The notes under the pieces: generated by a model
Seen by the model: the letters and a program-made list of their open reading frames with translations, nothing else
The model's database searches: none
What the model was told of the DNA's origin: nothing
In this document: positions 22,601 through 33,157 of the stretch, in pieces
Layout: each line of letters starts with the position of its first letter
Numbering within the stretch: position 1 is the first letter of the stretch
Position numbers and translations under genes: made by a program
NCBI GenBank assembly: GCA_018398765.1
Contig: JAHBMJ010000202.1
Coordinates: 2,501 to 54,706, forward strand
Direction of reading: 5' to 3'
Origin: Chromera velia
Taxonomy: Eukaryota > Sar > Chromeraceae
Length of the DNA stretch: 52,206 nt

Positions 22601-23432
22601 ATCCATCATCCTTCCTGGCAGGCAGAAACAACACTACAACTTCCAATTTTTTCTTGATGAGACAGGATCTGTCTTCAAAGAAGACCTCACTCCTCCCTTG
22701 TGTCCAATTCCGCTTCAAGCAGGATATCCCTCGCTGTTGCCTGACCTACCTGCACCCCTTTTTGAGGACCGTCTCGTACGCTTCCACTGAGCTCTCACTG
22801 GCCAGTTGGTCCCCTAGGAGGTATGTGTTGTGAGAGGAGGCGACGAAGTACTCGTTCAAAGGAAGGCTCATGTCGTCAGTGATGGAGGAACCTATCACGT
22901 GGTTCCCCTGACCGTCTGTCAAGAAGTGGATGAAGTCTGACAAGGGCAGCTCAGTCCAAGTGCTAGCGTCTCTGCATCTTTGTTTTATTAGTGCCTTGGC
23001 ATCTTCCTCTGTGAAGGCTTCGTCCTTCTGGACGTCCCTCATGAAGGTGCATATCTCTTTAGGGGTGAGTGCCTTGGAAAAGGGGAAAACTTTGGTGACT
23101 GCGTCAACAACAGCCGGTCGAGAGTAAAGACCCTCCAGCATCGTGACGAATTCTGCGAAGGTGATGGTACCTCCCTTGTCTTTGTCTGCCTCCCTAAAGA
23201 AGCTCTTGAATTCTTTCCGGGACAATCTCATGTTAAGACGGTCAAGAAGAGTCTCGACCTCCTTCTCACAGAGAATGCCATCCCTGTTCGCGTCCGTCTT
23301 CTGCCACGCTGCACACACGCAACAGAGCAAACGATCGACTGATGAAAAAAGATATCCACCGAAGAAAGGAAGAAAAATCCAACCAAAGCCCACCAACTGA
23401 CCTTCCGTCACGCGTTCCAGAGACAGCGCCAT
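19669..23432 (-). CDS. PLC: Phosphoinositide-specific phospholipase C, delta-like (840 aa, 4 exons)
   Basis: Minus-strand exons are 23432-23402, 23308-22750, 22160-22071 and 21511-19669, totalling 2523 nt in frame. The enzyme hydrolyses PIP2 to IP3 and diacylglycerol at the membrane. Two canonical EF-hand loops are at residues 16-27 and 52-63 ([24 protein letters not shown]). The X domain runs from about 155 with catalytic His170 (SSHNTYLL) and His216 (IIYHGYTL) and calcium ligands Asn171, Glu200 and Asp202. An acidic X-Y linker has an E-rich run. The Y domain includes SNYDPWPFW and GFVLKP, and a C-terminal C2 domain ends SLFVHISFS. No PH domain is seen; an in-frame stop precedes the ATG, but a CTGCAG directly before it may be an acceptor from an unseen PH-coding exon. 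A second donor at 21968, 102 bp beyond the one used, would insert 34 residues. Confidence 0.88.
21963..22120 (-). repeat. Tandem duplication of the PLC X-domain exon end, including its splice donor
   Basis: A 56-bp block covering codons for [17 protein letters not shown] plus the donor GTCGGT occurs at 22120-22065 and again at 22018-21963, with one mismatch. The copies are separated by a 46-bp linker that contains the 32-nt block also present in the gene B intron-4 ladder. The period is 102 bp (34 codons) and the frame stays open, so use of the distal donor repeats the catalytic-His segment (with Lys replaced by Asn). The proximal donor gives the normal junction [16 protein letters not shown]. 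Confidence 0.88.
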
Positions 23433-24083
23433 CCTGCAGTTCCTCTAAGTCTTCCGTTGAATCTGAAAGAATCACTCCGCACCGAATTCAAAGAGAGGGA
23501 ACTACCCGACGGTCAAAGTGCCTTACCTTCGGATAACACCGGCCCCTCCACTTCAAGGGATTCTCCTCCTACTGCTGCCTGCACGTCGATCCTTCCAAAC
23601 GAACAAGAGGTGCAAGACCACGAAAGGAAGCTAGTGCCCACATATATATGTGCTCTGCCGAGAAGTATCCAATTAGATTTTCTCAGTGCCATCATCATTG
23701 AAGAAACTTTCTGAGAGTCAGATGAGAGTCAGTGAACAGCCGCGGCGTGCATGCACGGAGCGCGCTAAGCTCGCGATCGTCGGACGTATCGTCGGCCGCC
23801 GTCTCCCATGCATGCACGTACCGGCCGGCCGTCTCCGCTCCTGCTGATTTGAATCCGGCCACTCAGATCCTTAAGAGCACTCTATCTCTGATACGATATT
23901 GAGTCTCGGTTTATCAATAAGAGTATCACAACGGAGTCCAGCTGATCGAAAGTCAAGAGCAGCTCGCTCGGCAAGCGGATGCATCTGGAGGACGGCCCCC
24001 AATTTTCCCACGTTGATTGAGTGTGACCCGTCTACGCGGCCCCCCACCTCCCCCCCCTTTCCCTGTCTGTTGACTTCTCCTCA
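23433..24083. promoter_or_regulatory. Divergent upstream region of PLC (minus) and the GET2-like gene (plus)
   Basis: About 650 bp lies between the two start codons. The middle (23735-23850) is GC-rich and full of short palindromes (GCGCGC, GGCCGGCC, CGATCG) and carries two TGCATGCA motifs (23748, 23809). TGCATGCA is a known ApiAP2-type binding sequence in Apicomplexa; a function here is inference. The PLC-proximal part may hold a 5' UTR exon or an upstream coding exon that I could not fix. Confidence 0.45.
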
Positions 24084-24959
24084 ATGGATCCGGTAGAGGA
24101 GGCCGCGAGGGCGAAGGCCGAAGCCAGAAGGAAGCGTCTGCTTGCCTCGAAGGAGAAACGGGAGGCGATGCTGACAGGAAGAGTGAAGTCGAGTGAGGCA
24201 CAGCAGACACTCGGAAAGGGACAAGAACAGGAACAGCCTTCTTCGTTCTCAGCTGCTGCTGCTGCTGCTTCCTCTTCCGCTGCCATTTCACCTCCGGTCC
24301 CAGCAGAGGGAGTCAAAGGGGCCGGTGGATCCGGTCAGGCAGAGACTGGAATTGGGGGGGATCCTGAAAATTCGGCCGTCTCCGTGGCGCGTGCGTCAAA
24401 AGACACGGCACAAACGGAGGCGATGAAGGAGAAAGAAGAGGTCGCAGAGGAGGAAGGAAGCAGTGGGTTGTTGAGCAAATCACAGAGAGATAAAGTGGCA
24501 AAAACTGGTGAAAGACTGCGGATGCCTTTGACGGTTTTCTTTGGCTTTTGTATGGGATTGAAGCTGGCAGCAGAGGAGGGCGGCGTGAGAGTGTCTAGCG
24601 GTGCGCTGAAGTCCTTGCTGTCCTTCCTTCCAATGTCGGGTTTTGTCGTGTTTCTTTTGTGCGAGTCCTTTGTGGCCTTTGTGATCTTTGGAGGTTGGGT
24701 GGTGGATTGGATGTCGAAGTTGTGGAAGGGGGGGAAGGGGGGAGAGGAGGCGGGAGACTGGATTGGCACGTCTTTACGTCTGGTGATTTTGAGCGTTTTC
24801 CTCCTGCGGTGTTTTGGTAATTTTGCGGTGTTCTTTACAGTTTGTCTTGTGGTCGAGTGGTTCGTGTTGAAGGGGGGGCTTGGGATGGTTGGTCTGTCTT
24901 TTGCTTTTGCAGAAAGGAGTGAACTTGTAGGGGCAGGGAGCATCATGGATGAATTGTGA
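24084..24959 (+). CDS. GET2/CAML-like membrane protein (291 aa, single exon)
   Basis: An intronless 291-residue frame starts at the first ATG and ends TGA. Residues 8-32 form a basic helix (ARRKRLLASKEKREAMLTG) of the kind by which GET2/CAML receptors recruit the GET3/TRC40 ATPase during insertion of tail-anchored proteins into the ER. A low-complexity Ala/Ser/Glu-rich linker (about 50-130) follows. Hydrophobic segments lie near 148-162, 184-208 and 231-265, consistent with up to three transmembrane helices. The C-terminus is MDEL, one residue from the KDEL/HDEL ER-retrieval signals, and would be luminal in GET2 topology. The family assignment rests on the N-terminal motif plus membrane topology only. 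The alternative is an unrelated multi-spanning protein. It is divergent from PLC. Confidence 0.5.
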   Translation: MDPVEEAARAKAEARRKRLLASKEKREAMLTGRVKSSEAQQTLGKGQEQEQPSSFSAAAAAASSSAAISPPVPAEGVKGAGGSGQAETGIGGDPENSAVSVARASKDTAQTEAMKEKEEVAEEEGSSGLLSKSQRDKVAKTGERLRMPLTVFFGFCMGLKLAAEEGGVRVSSGALKSLLSFLPMSGFVVFLLCESFVAFVIFGGWVVDWMSKLWKGGKGGEEAGDWIGTSLRLVILSVFLLRCFGNFAVFFTVCLVVEWFVLKGGLGMVGLSFAFAERSELVGAGSIMDEL

Positions 24960-25482
24960 CTCTCGTCAGTACGAATGACATCTTTTCGTTAGGTGATACA
25001 GTCGAATAGAAAACAGCTCTGCGGCTCTCCCCATGGTATGGCAGCAAGCATCTGTGGCTGGCCTGTGAGTGAGAACCACAGAGAGTGACCGTCTTGTGAC
25101 TGTCCCCTCGCTATATCGTTCTGCCTCTGTTTCACTTTCAAATTGATTCTGCATAAGCATATAGCAGAGTCTATTTCACTGTCTCAGAAAAGGCTTTGTT
25201 AAAAATTCATGCCGTGCCTTTCCTGCTGCATATTCTTTTGTTCCTTTGTCCATCTTCCGCATAGTGTCCAAGCTTTTTCTGTGTTTCTCGATCTTTTCAG
25301 TTGCTCATAGTCGCTTAGGCCACCAGTTTCTCTCAGTGGTGTCAAAGCATTTGAAATGGCATGGGTCTTGAAGTTCCCGGGTCACAATAGTTTAGTTTAG
25401 CTGCAACTTTAGCATTTAGCTAGGCAATTGTAGGCATTTAGTTGACTGAATTACAACTAATTTAATGACTGGTTCAATAATC
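24960..25482. other. 3' flank of the GET2-like gene, no gene seen
   Basis: It presumably contains the 3' UTR of the upstream gene. I see no coding potential, RNA gene or repeat in these 520 bp. Confidence 0.45.
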
Positions 25483-25912
25483 ATGGTGTCATGTTCTAGT
25501 GAACACGGCAAAGTGCGCAGATGTTGGTGGCTAGCGTAGGGAGATGGAATGAAGTGAAAGTGTAAGAATAAAGGTCCGGCCAGGGCTTGCATCATATGCG
25601 CCGGCTGCAATACAAACTCCCGTCCTGCATAGCAGGAACCTTTTGGTTTCACATTGTCTTGTCTTACTCATCATCTGATAAACTGCAGAGCTCTTATAAG
25701 TGGAAATGCAGGCCGGAAGAAGAGATCGATCACTATTTAATATTCATAAGGATCGAATCGGAATAGTCGTGGTGATGACGCGCATGCCTGCAACTTGTGT
25801 CGGCCGTGACGTGCGGGCTAGCATGCGGGCGGCGCGGCTTGGACATGGGTCGGCCCTCTATGGCATCGATGTACATCGATGCGCAGTGTGTGGCCCCTGT
25901 GGCACACAACAT
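25483..25912. repeat. 430-bp direct repeat, copy 1
   Basis: Matches 26865-27293 over its full length at roughly 85% by eye, with small indels. Both copies hold a hairpin TCCTGC-ATA-GCAGGA and the block GTCGGCCGTGACGTGCGGG. Copy 1 has an extra GATGTACATC near its right end. There is no coding potential. It is noncoding dispersed-repeat DNA of unknown class; weak terminal complementarity hints at a non-autonomous element. Confidence 0.8.
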
Positions 25913-26864
25913 GCATTCCCTTTTCTTCTTCTTTGGTGGGCTAACTCTAAGGGAAGGGAATTTGCGCGGCTTTTGAAGACTCAGTCAATCAAACGAGAAA
26001 CTTCTCCTTCAATGCTCTGCAGTGATGACTGCATGCCCCATCAGGCCGCCAAAGCGATGAAGAAGGGTTACTGGACATGGCAGAAGTCGATGCGGACGGT
26101 TAGGATTAGGTTTAGTCAGATGAGCTGGGAAGACCGCAATGGGATGATGGTCCAGGAGGGAGGAAGCTGGAGGCAGAGACTCAGTGAAGAAACGGAAGGA
26201 GAAAAAAAACTAAGGAACAGACGTTGCCAGTGATTGTTCCCCTCCTTGCAATGAAAACTAACAGATAGAGGCAGACTCCCTGGCAGAGACTGTACGACAA
26301 ACATCAATAAACGCAACAGACAAAAACAGATAATGCAGAGCTGTGGAGGGTAAACTGCAAACACAGGCACCGAACGTACGCAGAACCATGGAGGGCAAAC
26401 TGCACAGACAGGTGCCGACAGGCAACGACGCAAAAGTGGAGGACCTCTCCCCCCACCCCCAAACTGCTGGCAGCAAGTGCATAACAAGGCGTAGGACTCA
26501 TAGCTCTAGGCCACCTATAATTACAGCTCGCCGTCACATCGCCTCCGAAGAGAAAAGAGAGAAGAAGAATCTGCAAGTGCGGGTCGAAGACGAAAAAGCT
26601 GGAGTAGAGACACGGTTTCCTAATTAGAGCCAACCAGAGCGGCAGAACAACTCTCTATCATCGGCATCTTAATTATAAACTTAATATCAAATGAGTAGTT
26701 AGAACAGAGAGAGGCACGGTGACCTTGTGAGACGCCCCAACCGAGGGAGACGGACTGGAGACGGGAGATTTCCAAAAAGAATAAAAAGAGTGCGATGAAG
26801 GTAAACGACTTCAAGAGAGAAGAACTCGAGGCTCAGAGGTTATGAGGATCGAGGTTTGGCGAAT
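25913..26864. other. Unique DNA between the 430-bp repeats
   Basis: About 950 bp without a recognisable gene. Two copies of a 40-bp sequence (GTGGAGGGTAAACTGCA / ATGGAGGGCAAACTGCA) sit at about 26343 and 26389. No Gag, Pol, integrase or primer-binding site is seen, so I do not read the pair plus spacer as an LTR element. Confidence 0.5.
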
Positions 26865-27293
26865 GCTACCATGTCGTATTCTAGTGAATACGGCAAAGTG
26901 CGCAAACGTTGGTGGCTAGCGTAGGGAGATGGAATGAAGTGAAAGTGTAGGAATAAAGGTACGGCCAGGGCTTGCATCATGAGGCCCAGTGCCGGCTCAG
27001 GCCCGGCTGTAATGCAAACTCCCGTCCTGCATAGCAGGAACCTTTTGGTCTCACATTGTCTTATCTTACTCATCATCTGACAAACTGTAGAACTCCTGTA
27101 AGCGGAGATGCAAGCCGGAAGAAGAGATCGATCACTATTCATGAGGAACCGGAACAGTTGTGGTGATAATGCGCATGCCTGCAATTTGTGTCGGCCGTGA
27201 CGTGCGGGCTAGCACGCGGGCGGTGCGGCTTAGGCGTGGGTCAGCCCTCTATGGCATCGATACGCAGTGTGTGGCCCCTGTAGCACACAATAC
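26865..27293. repeat. 430-bp direct repeat, copy 2
   Basis: Second copy of the sequence at 25483-25912, same orientation, starting 1.38 kb downstream. It ends in the same CACACAAxACATG sequence. AT-rich DNA (27294-27535) follows without a gene. Confidence 0.8.
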
Positions 27294-27535
27294 ATGGCAA
27301 TGTCATAATTCAAATATAGAACTTGATATAGAAAAACAATTTAAACTTTTATAAATAAAAAGCACTAGTTTTTATGTTTCGACTAGTCTTGAGATGTTTT
27401 TGTCCTTCCTAATTCATCCTTTTTATGATTATCTAGGTGATTATTCGACGTAATATTCGTAATCGTGACTAGAATCGTGAATGCTTTTCCTCTCAAAAAC
27501 GAAAAAACTAGCAAAAAAAAAATTTAACACTACCA

Positions 27536-30209
27536 TTATAAAATTAAGATAGGACTTTTAAACTCATACTGGCATAATACTACTAATGGCTTTGATCTTT
27601 CATCGATCTCGATATTTCCAAACAGATAAACCGTCTCTAAAGACCGCACTCGCTTGGATCCTATAAGCACCAACAAAGCGTCTGCTACACCTCCGGTCAG
27701 CTCATTGCGGGACAGACCCAGGTGCTCGAGGGGGGGCGGGGGTCGGCTCATCCATGCCTCCGTCAGCACCACTACTCCTTCATCATGGAGCTGTGAAAGG
27801 TGAGCGCGGAAACTTCTCAGGCTAGGCAGGTTCTCTGCAACCACAACCTCTGATAAAGCCCTGCCCCCACCAATCCCCAACATGCAGGAATCAAGCCGAA
27901 GCTTACGCAGAGAAGACAGTCTCCCGCTGTCCAAGCCCACACACAAGGCGCGGACCTCTTCAATCACGCCAAGCTCTCTCACACAAAGTTCTTCTAGCCT
28001 GCAGAGATGCCCAGAGCTCAGAGCAGATAGAGCAGCTGAGAGCATGGCTATCTGGGTAGCGGCATTTGAGGTGGCGATGCCAGAAACCCGCAAGTCAAGC
28101 CGTCGGAGCGCAGAGACACGGGGAGAGCCAAGAGAGGCAGCGAAGGGCTGCATACCTTCTGGCCCGACCTCGCGAAGGTTCACTGTCAGATCCCTGAGGG
28201 AGGGAACTCTCCCCCCACTGATGAGGGCTGACAGAGACTCTGCACCGTGCCGACTTAGGTTTACGAAGAAGGGGAATTGGAGGGAGCGGAGAGCAGGGAG
28301 ACGTGCGGGACCTCTGGAGAGGCCCTCCAATATGGCCCCGAGTTCTTCTTCTCTGTCTCTCCGGACATCTGTGTACAAATCCTCCAGAGAGTCCAGATAG
28401 TCCAAACATGCATCTGAGTGGGTGAAAGCTTCTCCAAAGTCTCTCAAAAGGGCTCTACTGAGCGCTCCGGACGTGAAATCGAATCTAAACTTCTGCAACC
28501 CCGACAACTTCCCACCCCTGATGAGTGCAGCCAATTTTGTCACACCATCTCCCAAATCTGCTCACACTCCAACTTTAAGGTCAAGAAGCACGGGAGGGCC
28601 AATGCTCCCTCGGGACAGTCCCTCACAGAAAGAACCAAATTTATGGCTGTGATGCTAAAACAGACGAACAGTCCGAAGAGAAGGTACTTTGCCGGTGCTT
28701 AAAACCTCCTCCAGTGCTTTACACCCCTCCCCCTCCCCCTCCCGCCCACAAGAAACACAGAGAGAAAGGTGCTGAAGGGCTGACAGCCGCCCCCCACCCA
28801 ACCCCTCCGCAATTCCTCAACCCCCCTCATCCCCCTCCTCCTCCCACTCAAGAGATAGCTTCTGGAGCACCGGACAACCCCCCCCATCCAACGAGTGACC
28901 GAGCGAAGACATCGAGTCTCCGCTTATGCGTAGGCGGAATCGTACGTCTAGTTTCAAACTCACGAGCGACGACAACCCCCCCGCCCATACGGACCCCGCA
29001 AGGGCTCTAACCCCATCTCCGGCATTGTCATCATACATATTCACATCAAAAATCTGCAGGAGGGCTGCACTGCAGGGGGAGTGTCTGCGGAGACGAAGAG
29101 AGTCCCCTGGCAAGTCCCCACATTCCTGCAGGGCCTAAAGGGTTATCACTCAAGTTCAGGCTGACAAGGTTCGGGAGCCAGCCGAATGAGAGCACAGAGC
29201 CGAGGGCCTCCATCGCCTCACTGCGAAGCCTGTTGCCTGCATGGACGAGAGGAGAGGAGGAAAGCGTGGGTTGATCGATCGATCGAGAATGTCAAACGAA
29301 GCGCGAAGTTCGAAATAGAGAAAACAGCAAGTCCTAGATTCAATGAAGCCAAAAGCCGTTCAGTCGGTCATCACACGACTAAGACAGAGGGCAGGAATGA
29401 GAATCTGCGAAAAAAAAAAAGAGAAGCCTGCAGAACCCGAGCTAGTTGCGGTTGTACAGTTGAAGAAAAGTGAGGGAGGATTCGAGGAAAGAAACGAACG
29501 CTGACACAAACTGACCGCTGAGGTCGATCTGCTCCAGAGAGCGAGGGAGCAAAGGGAAGAGGGTGACCACTGCCTCACCGAGATCGCAACCTGCATGGAA
29601 AGCGAGCAAGAAGATAAAATTCCCATATTGAAACGGGAGTCCAGTTTTTCGATCAACCCTTCTCTTCTTCTTTCAGTAGTTGCATGACGCATCTAGCACG
29701 TACCCACAAGGGTTCCGAGGTGTATTCCTTTACGGTGCGTCAAAATGAGGCAGACGACTGACTGGCAAGGTTGAGGGTCTTCAGGCACAGAGACGGAGCC
29801 CCTCCTCCCCCGCTTGCCTGGAGTCGTAGGAAGTCGAGGAGCACGGACAGGCATGCGTCCTTGCAGACATGAGGACCTGAAGAGAGATGGTACAGGATGC
29901 AAAAAGAACAGGGAAAGCGCGACCATCTGTGTTGCATGTTTCTACCTTCTTGCAGGTCTCTTTATTCTTCCATCTGCTGTTCTTCCTGCCCGTCTCCACT
30001 GCCGGTCTGCATTGTGTGTAAGGCGGCTCTTCATCTTTCGATGCGACAGGGCCCGCGTGGGTGTGAGGTTCTCGTTACAAAATCAGAAAAGGGTCCTGAA
30101 CTTCCCCGACTCATTCACTCACCGCATTTGAGAGTCTTCACAACACCAGGCCCCCATGGGAGAGAGGAGATAAGAAGCTTCAGCTTTTGCACACTAAGAC
30201 AGAAGCCTG
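27536..30209 (-). pseudogene. Leucine-rich-repeat (ribonuclease-inhibitor type) gene, disrupted
   Basis: On the minus strand a run of LRRs with the spacing L..L..L.L....G..A is encoded. Candidate upstream exons end at good donors: one ends at 30131, one spans about 29883-29697, and one about 29591-29527 ends ...LEQIDLSG. From about 29113 to the stop at 27536 one frame carries LRRs throughout, but it has in-frame stops TGA (28819-28817), TAG (28657-28655) and TGA (28564-28562). Upstream, repeat homology switches frame near 29065 and near 29760. The last 340 codons are intact. The product would be a cytosolic or NLR-like LRR scaffold; the function is unknown. A recent pseudogene is the simplest reading, and sequencing errors or two shorter genes are alternatives. 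Confidence 0.6.
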
Positions 30210-30558
30210 CAGAGGGGACGGATACAAAAGCTTATGTACACACTCATTGAAAGAAGATAATGCACAAACGGGAAGCCTCACTTGCATAGATACAGTTAAA
30301 GACAGAGAGAGTCAATTAACTCGACATGTGAAGGAAGAAAAGAAATATAGAGAGAGGAAATCGGATGACATTGTGCTGCAACACAGGACGAGCAGGCTGA
30401 AGAAAAAGAGCGGAGAGGACAGACAGAAGGATTCGAACATAACGCGAGAGAGGGGGGAAGCGGCAGGGTGAAATCCTCCGCTCGTTCCTGAGGAGGATCA
30501 CGAGAAGTCTGCAGACGTTGCCCTAATTCTCAGAAACGAACGCGGATGATCTGACTTC

Positions 30559-31235
30559 CATGAAACAACGTACAGCAAAAAACGAAGACACGGAGAATCT
30601 CTTCTACTCTTCCATAAAACAACGTACAGCAAGAAACAAAGACACGGATAATCTCTTCTATTCTTCCATAAAACAACGTACAGCAAGAAACGAACACTCG
30701 GATAATCTCTTCTATTCTTCCATAAAACAACGTACAGCAAGAAACGAAGACACGGAGAATCTCTTCTATTCTTCTATAAAACAACGTACAGCAAGAAACG
30801 AACACTCGGATAATCTCTTCTATTCTTCCATAAAACAACGTACAGCAAGAAACGAAGACACGGANNNNNNNNNNNNNNTTCCATGAAACAACGTACAGCA
30901 AAAAACGAACACTCGGATAATCTCTTCTACTCTTCCATAAAACAACGTACAGCAAGAAACGAAGACACGGATAATCTCTTCTACCCTTCCATAAAACAAC
31001 GTACAGCAAGAAACGAAGACACGGATAATCTCGTCTATTCTTCCATGAAACAACGTACAGCAAAAAACGAACACTCGGATAATCTCTTCTACTGTTCCAT
31101 GAAACAACGTACAGCAAAAAACGAACACTCGGATAATCTCTTCTACTGTTCCATGAAACAACGTACAGCAAAAAACGAACACTCGGATAATCTCTTCTAC
31201 TGTTCCATGAAACAACGTACAGCAAGAAACGAGGA
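30559..31235. repeat. 54-bp minisatellite, about 12 copies, interrupted by a 14-N gap
   Basis: The unit contains AAACAACGTACAGCAAGAAA and CGGATAATCTCTTCT and repeats every 54 bp, with N at 30865-30878. Because 54 is a multiple of 3 and the unit lacks stops, it is open on both strands (18-residue repeats, KQRTARNEDTDNLFYSS on plus and RFLLYVVLWKNRRDYPS on minus). No start, splice context or domain makes it a convincing gene. It lies just upstream of the LRR pseudogene, perhaps in an intron. Confidence 0.9.
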
Positions 31236-31310
31236 CAACGACAGGGAGGTCTCCCTCTACTCACCCGACAGATCCAGGCTCTGAAGGGGAAGCTGGCACC
31301 GTTTCTGCAT

Positions 31311-31321
31311 GCACACACACA

Positions 31322-31406
<85 letters not shown>

Positions 31407-31408
31407 TC
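31311..31408. repeat. (CA)n(GA)n microsatellite
   Basis: About 65 bp of CA repeats are followed by about 28 bp of GA repeats, flanked by unique DNA. A short LRR-like exon fragment (SLDLSG, donor GTGAGT) lies on the minus strand just left at about 31282-31266. Confidence 0.9.
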
Positions 31409-33149
31409 CAAATCACAATTCTGAAAGACTCCGTGGGTTTCCGTGACGAAATAGAGGAGATTTCTTGGCGACCCATCTTCTGAGTAGAACACAAGAACCG
31501 CACCATAAGGGACACATTGAAGTGCTCACAAGGCGGTTTGGCTTCCTGACCGTTCGGATGAATTCCAAAAGGAGCCATGCCGAGCCAAAGCCCTTTCTGT
31601 CCGATGCCAGTTCTGATATCGCCTGCAGCAGAACACAACGCACAAAAAATTCAGAGTCGAACAACGCAGACGTCCGGCCAAATACGCAGGGCTTTAGGCC
31701 TGGTTTTCGCGTTCAATGAAAAAAAAAATGCCAGGGAGAGAAGCCCGCGCTTGACAAAGAACGACGCCGACACCAACGCACCTCTGCGGTCGGACGAGCG
31801 TGCTCAAAAAGCGAGCAGAGCACATTATCAGACGTCTATGTAGATAGAGCCCCGGTGCCTTGCGAGTCCCCAGTGGCTGCGAACGAGGAAGGAGGGGGGC
31901 GGAAAGGGTGGAAAGTAAATTTTCGCACGAGATTGAAAAGAGTGGGAGGACGGCAGACTGCCTGTCGAGGGTCAAATACGCAAAAGCGACGGACCTGAGG
32001 GGGGGCACTGGAGTCTGGCGGTCGATCCGATCATCCGGACATTCTCACAGCAGATAAAAGTCTCACGCGATGACAAGAAAATACAGAGCAGAAGGTTGGG
32101 TCATGCAAATGCAACTACTAACGTCTCCTAACTGGAGACAGCGACAGACTCTCAAAAATTCAGCACTCAAAATGGACCACAAGTTCCCCGACAGAGGCTC
32201 GCGATTCAGCTGGAGCAGTGAAAGTAGTCATATGATGTGATCTCGCGCAGTCTTGTGGGGTTGTTGTAGCATGTTGTAGCGACATGATTCTGGCAGTTTG
32301 ATCGAAGTATTCATACCATTGGGGCAATTTGGGGCATGAATGGGCATGACTAAGCCTGGTATAAACTGCCCGGCGGCGCGTGCCGCCACGACATGGCAGT
32401 CTGCATATGCATGACCATGCAGCCGTTCCTCGCAGGCTGCTATGTCGCAGATAGCCACTAGGCTTGGGTATATGATGATTGAGGGTTTTTTCATGCATGC
32501 CGCGTCCCCATGTATAAGAGGCGGATCTAACCTAATTTATCGATTTGTTCCATCCTACGACTACCAGCGACGAAAATAGGTATGACTTCGATCACTCTGA
32601 TATAGCTGATCAATCACAGCCTCACAACAGGTTGGACAATGCGGTAATATCGGAGGCCTTTGCTGTCGAGTATATCGTATCTGTGGCTAGAGAGCCATTT
32701 TAGGCTTACGAGTACGCAAGCGGGACTAGTCAGACCGATATAGCATAGATCGTTTTGCGATCCACCACTATAATCGGACGACTCGAACCACAACCCCCCA
32801 ACTACTCGCTATCGGTGAGGCCTCCATATACCCGCGAAAGTCTCTGTGTCAGACTCTGAGGAATGTGGTCCTGCTAGGCGGTACTGGCTCTAGTTCAGTC
32901 TGTTCAGAACTGCTGGTAAACTAGTCTAGGAATGCTACCCTAGGAGGTAGTCCTATAACCAACCAATTTGAAAGCTCTCTGCAGCTGACTAGTCTCAAAA
33001 TATGTGATGCTAGGGATTTAGACCCATACTTACACATATGCTTGGTTAATTAAGACATTTAAATTTACATCTTGGCTTGGAATTCCCGAAGTTCTTGAAG
33101 AGGCCGGAAGCCGTAGGCTGCCCCTACTGACTTCCCTCTGTGGCTGATC
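31409..33149. other. No confident gene; a possible minus-strand exon near 31640-31450
   Basis: On the minus strand a TGCTGCAG acceptor near 31625 is followed by an open frame with non-repetitive, protein-like composition (IRTGIGQKGLWLGMAPFG). It needs a frame change to continue, so it may be a broken exon. The rest (31700-33149) shows nothing recognisable. The stretch 32560-33100 differs in composition and may be flanking DNA of the DIRS-like element. Confidence 0.4.
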
Positions 33150-33157
33150 AGATCAAT

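Noticed and set aside
25483-27293. LTR retrotransposon (430-bp repeats as LTRs)
   Set aside because: The 950-bp interior has no retroviral-type coding sequence, primer-binding site or polypurine tract, and the repeat termini lack a clear TG...CA.
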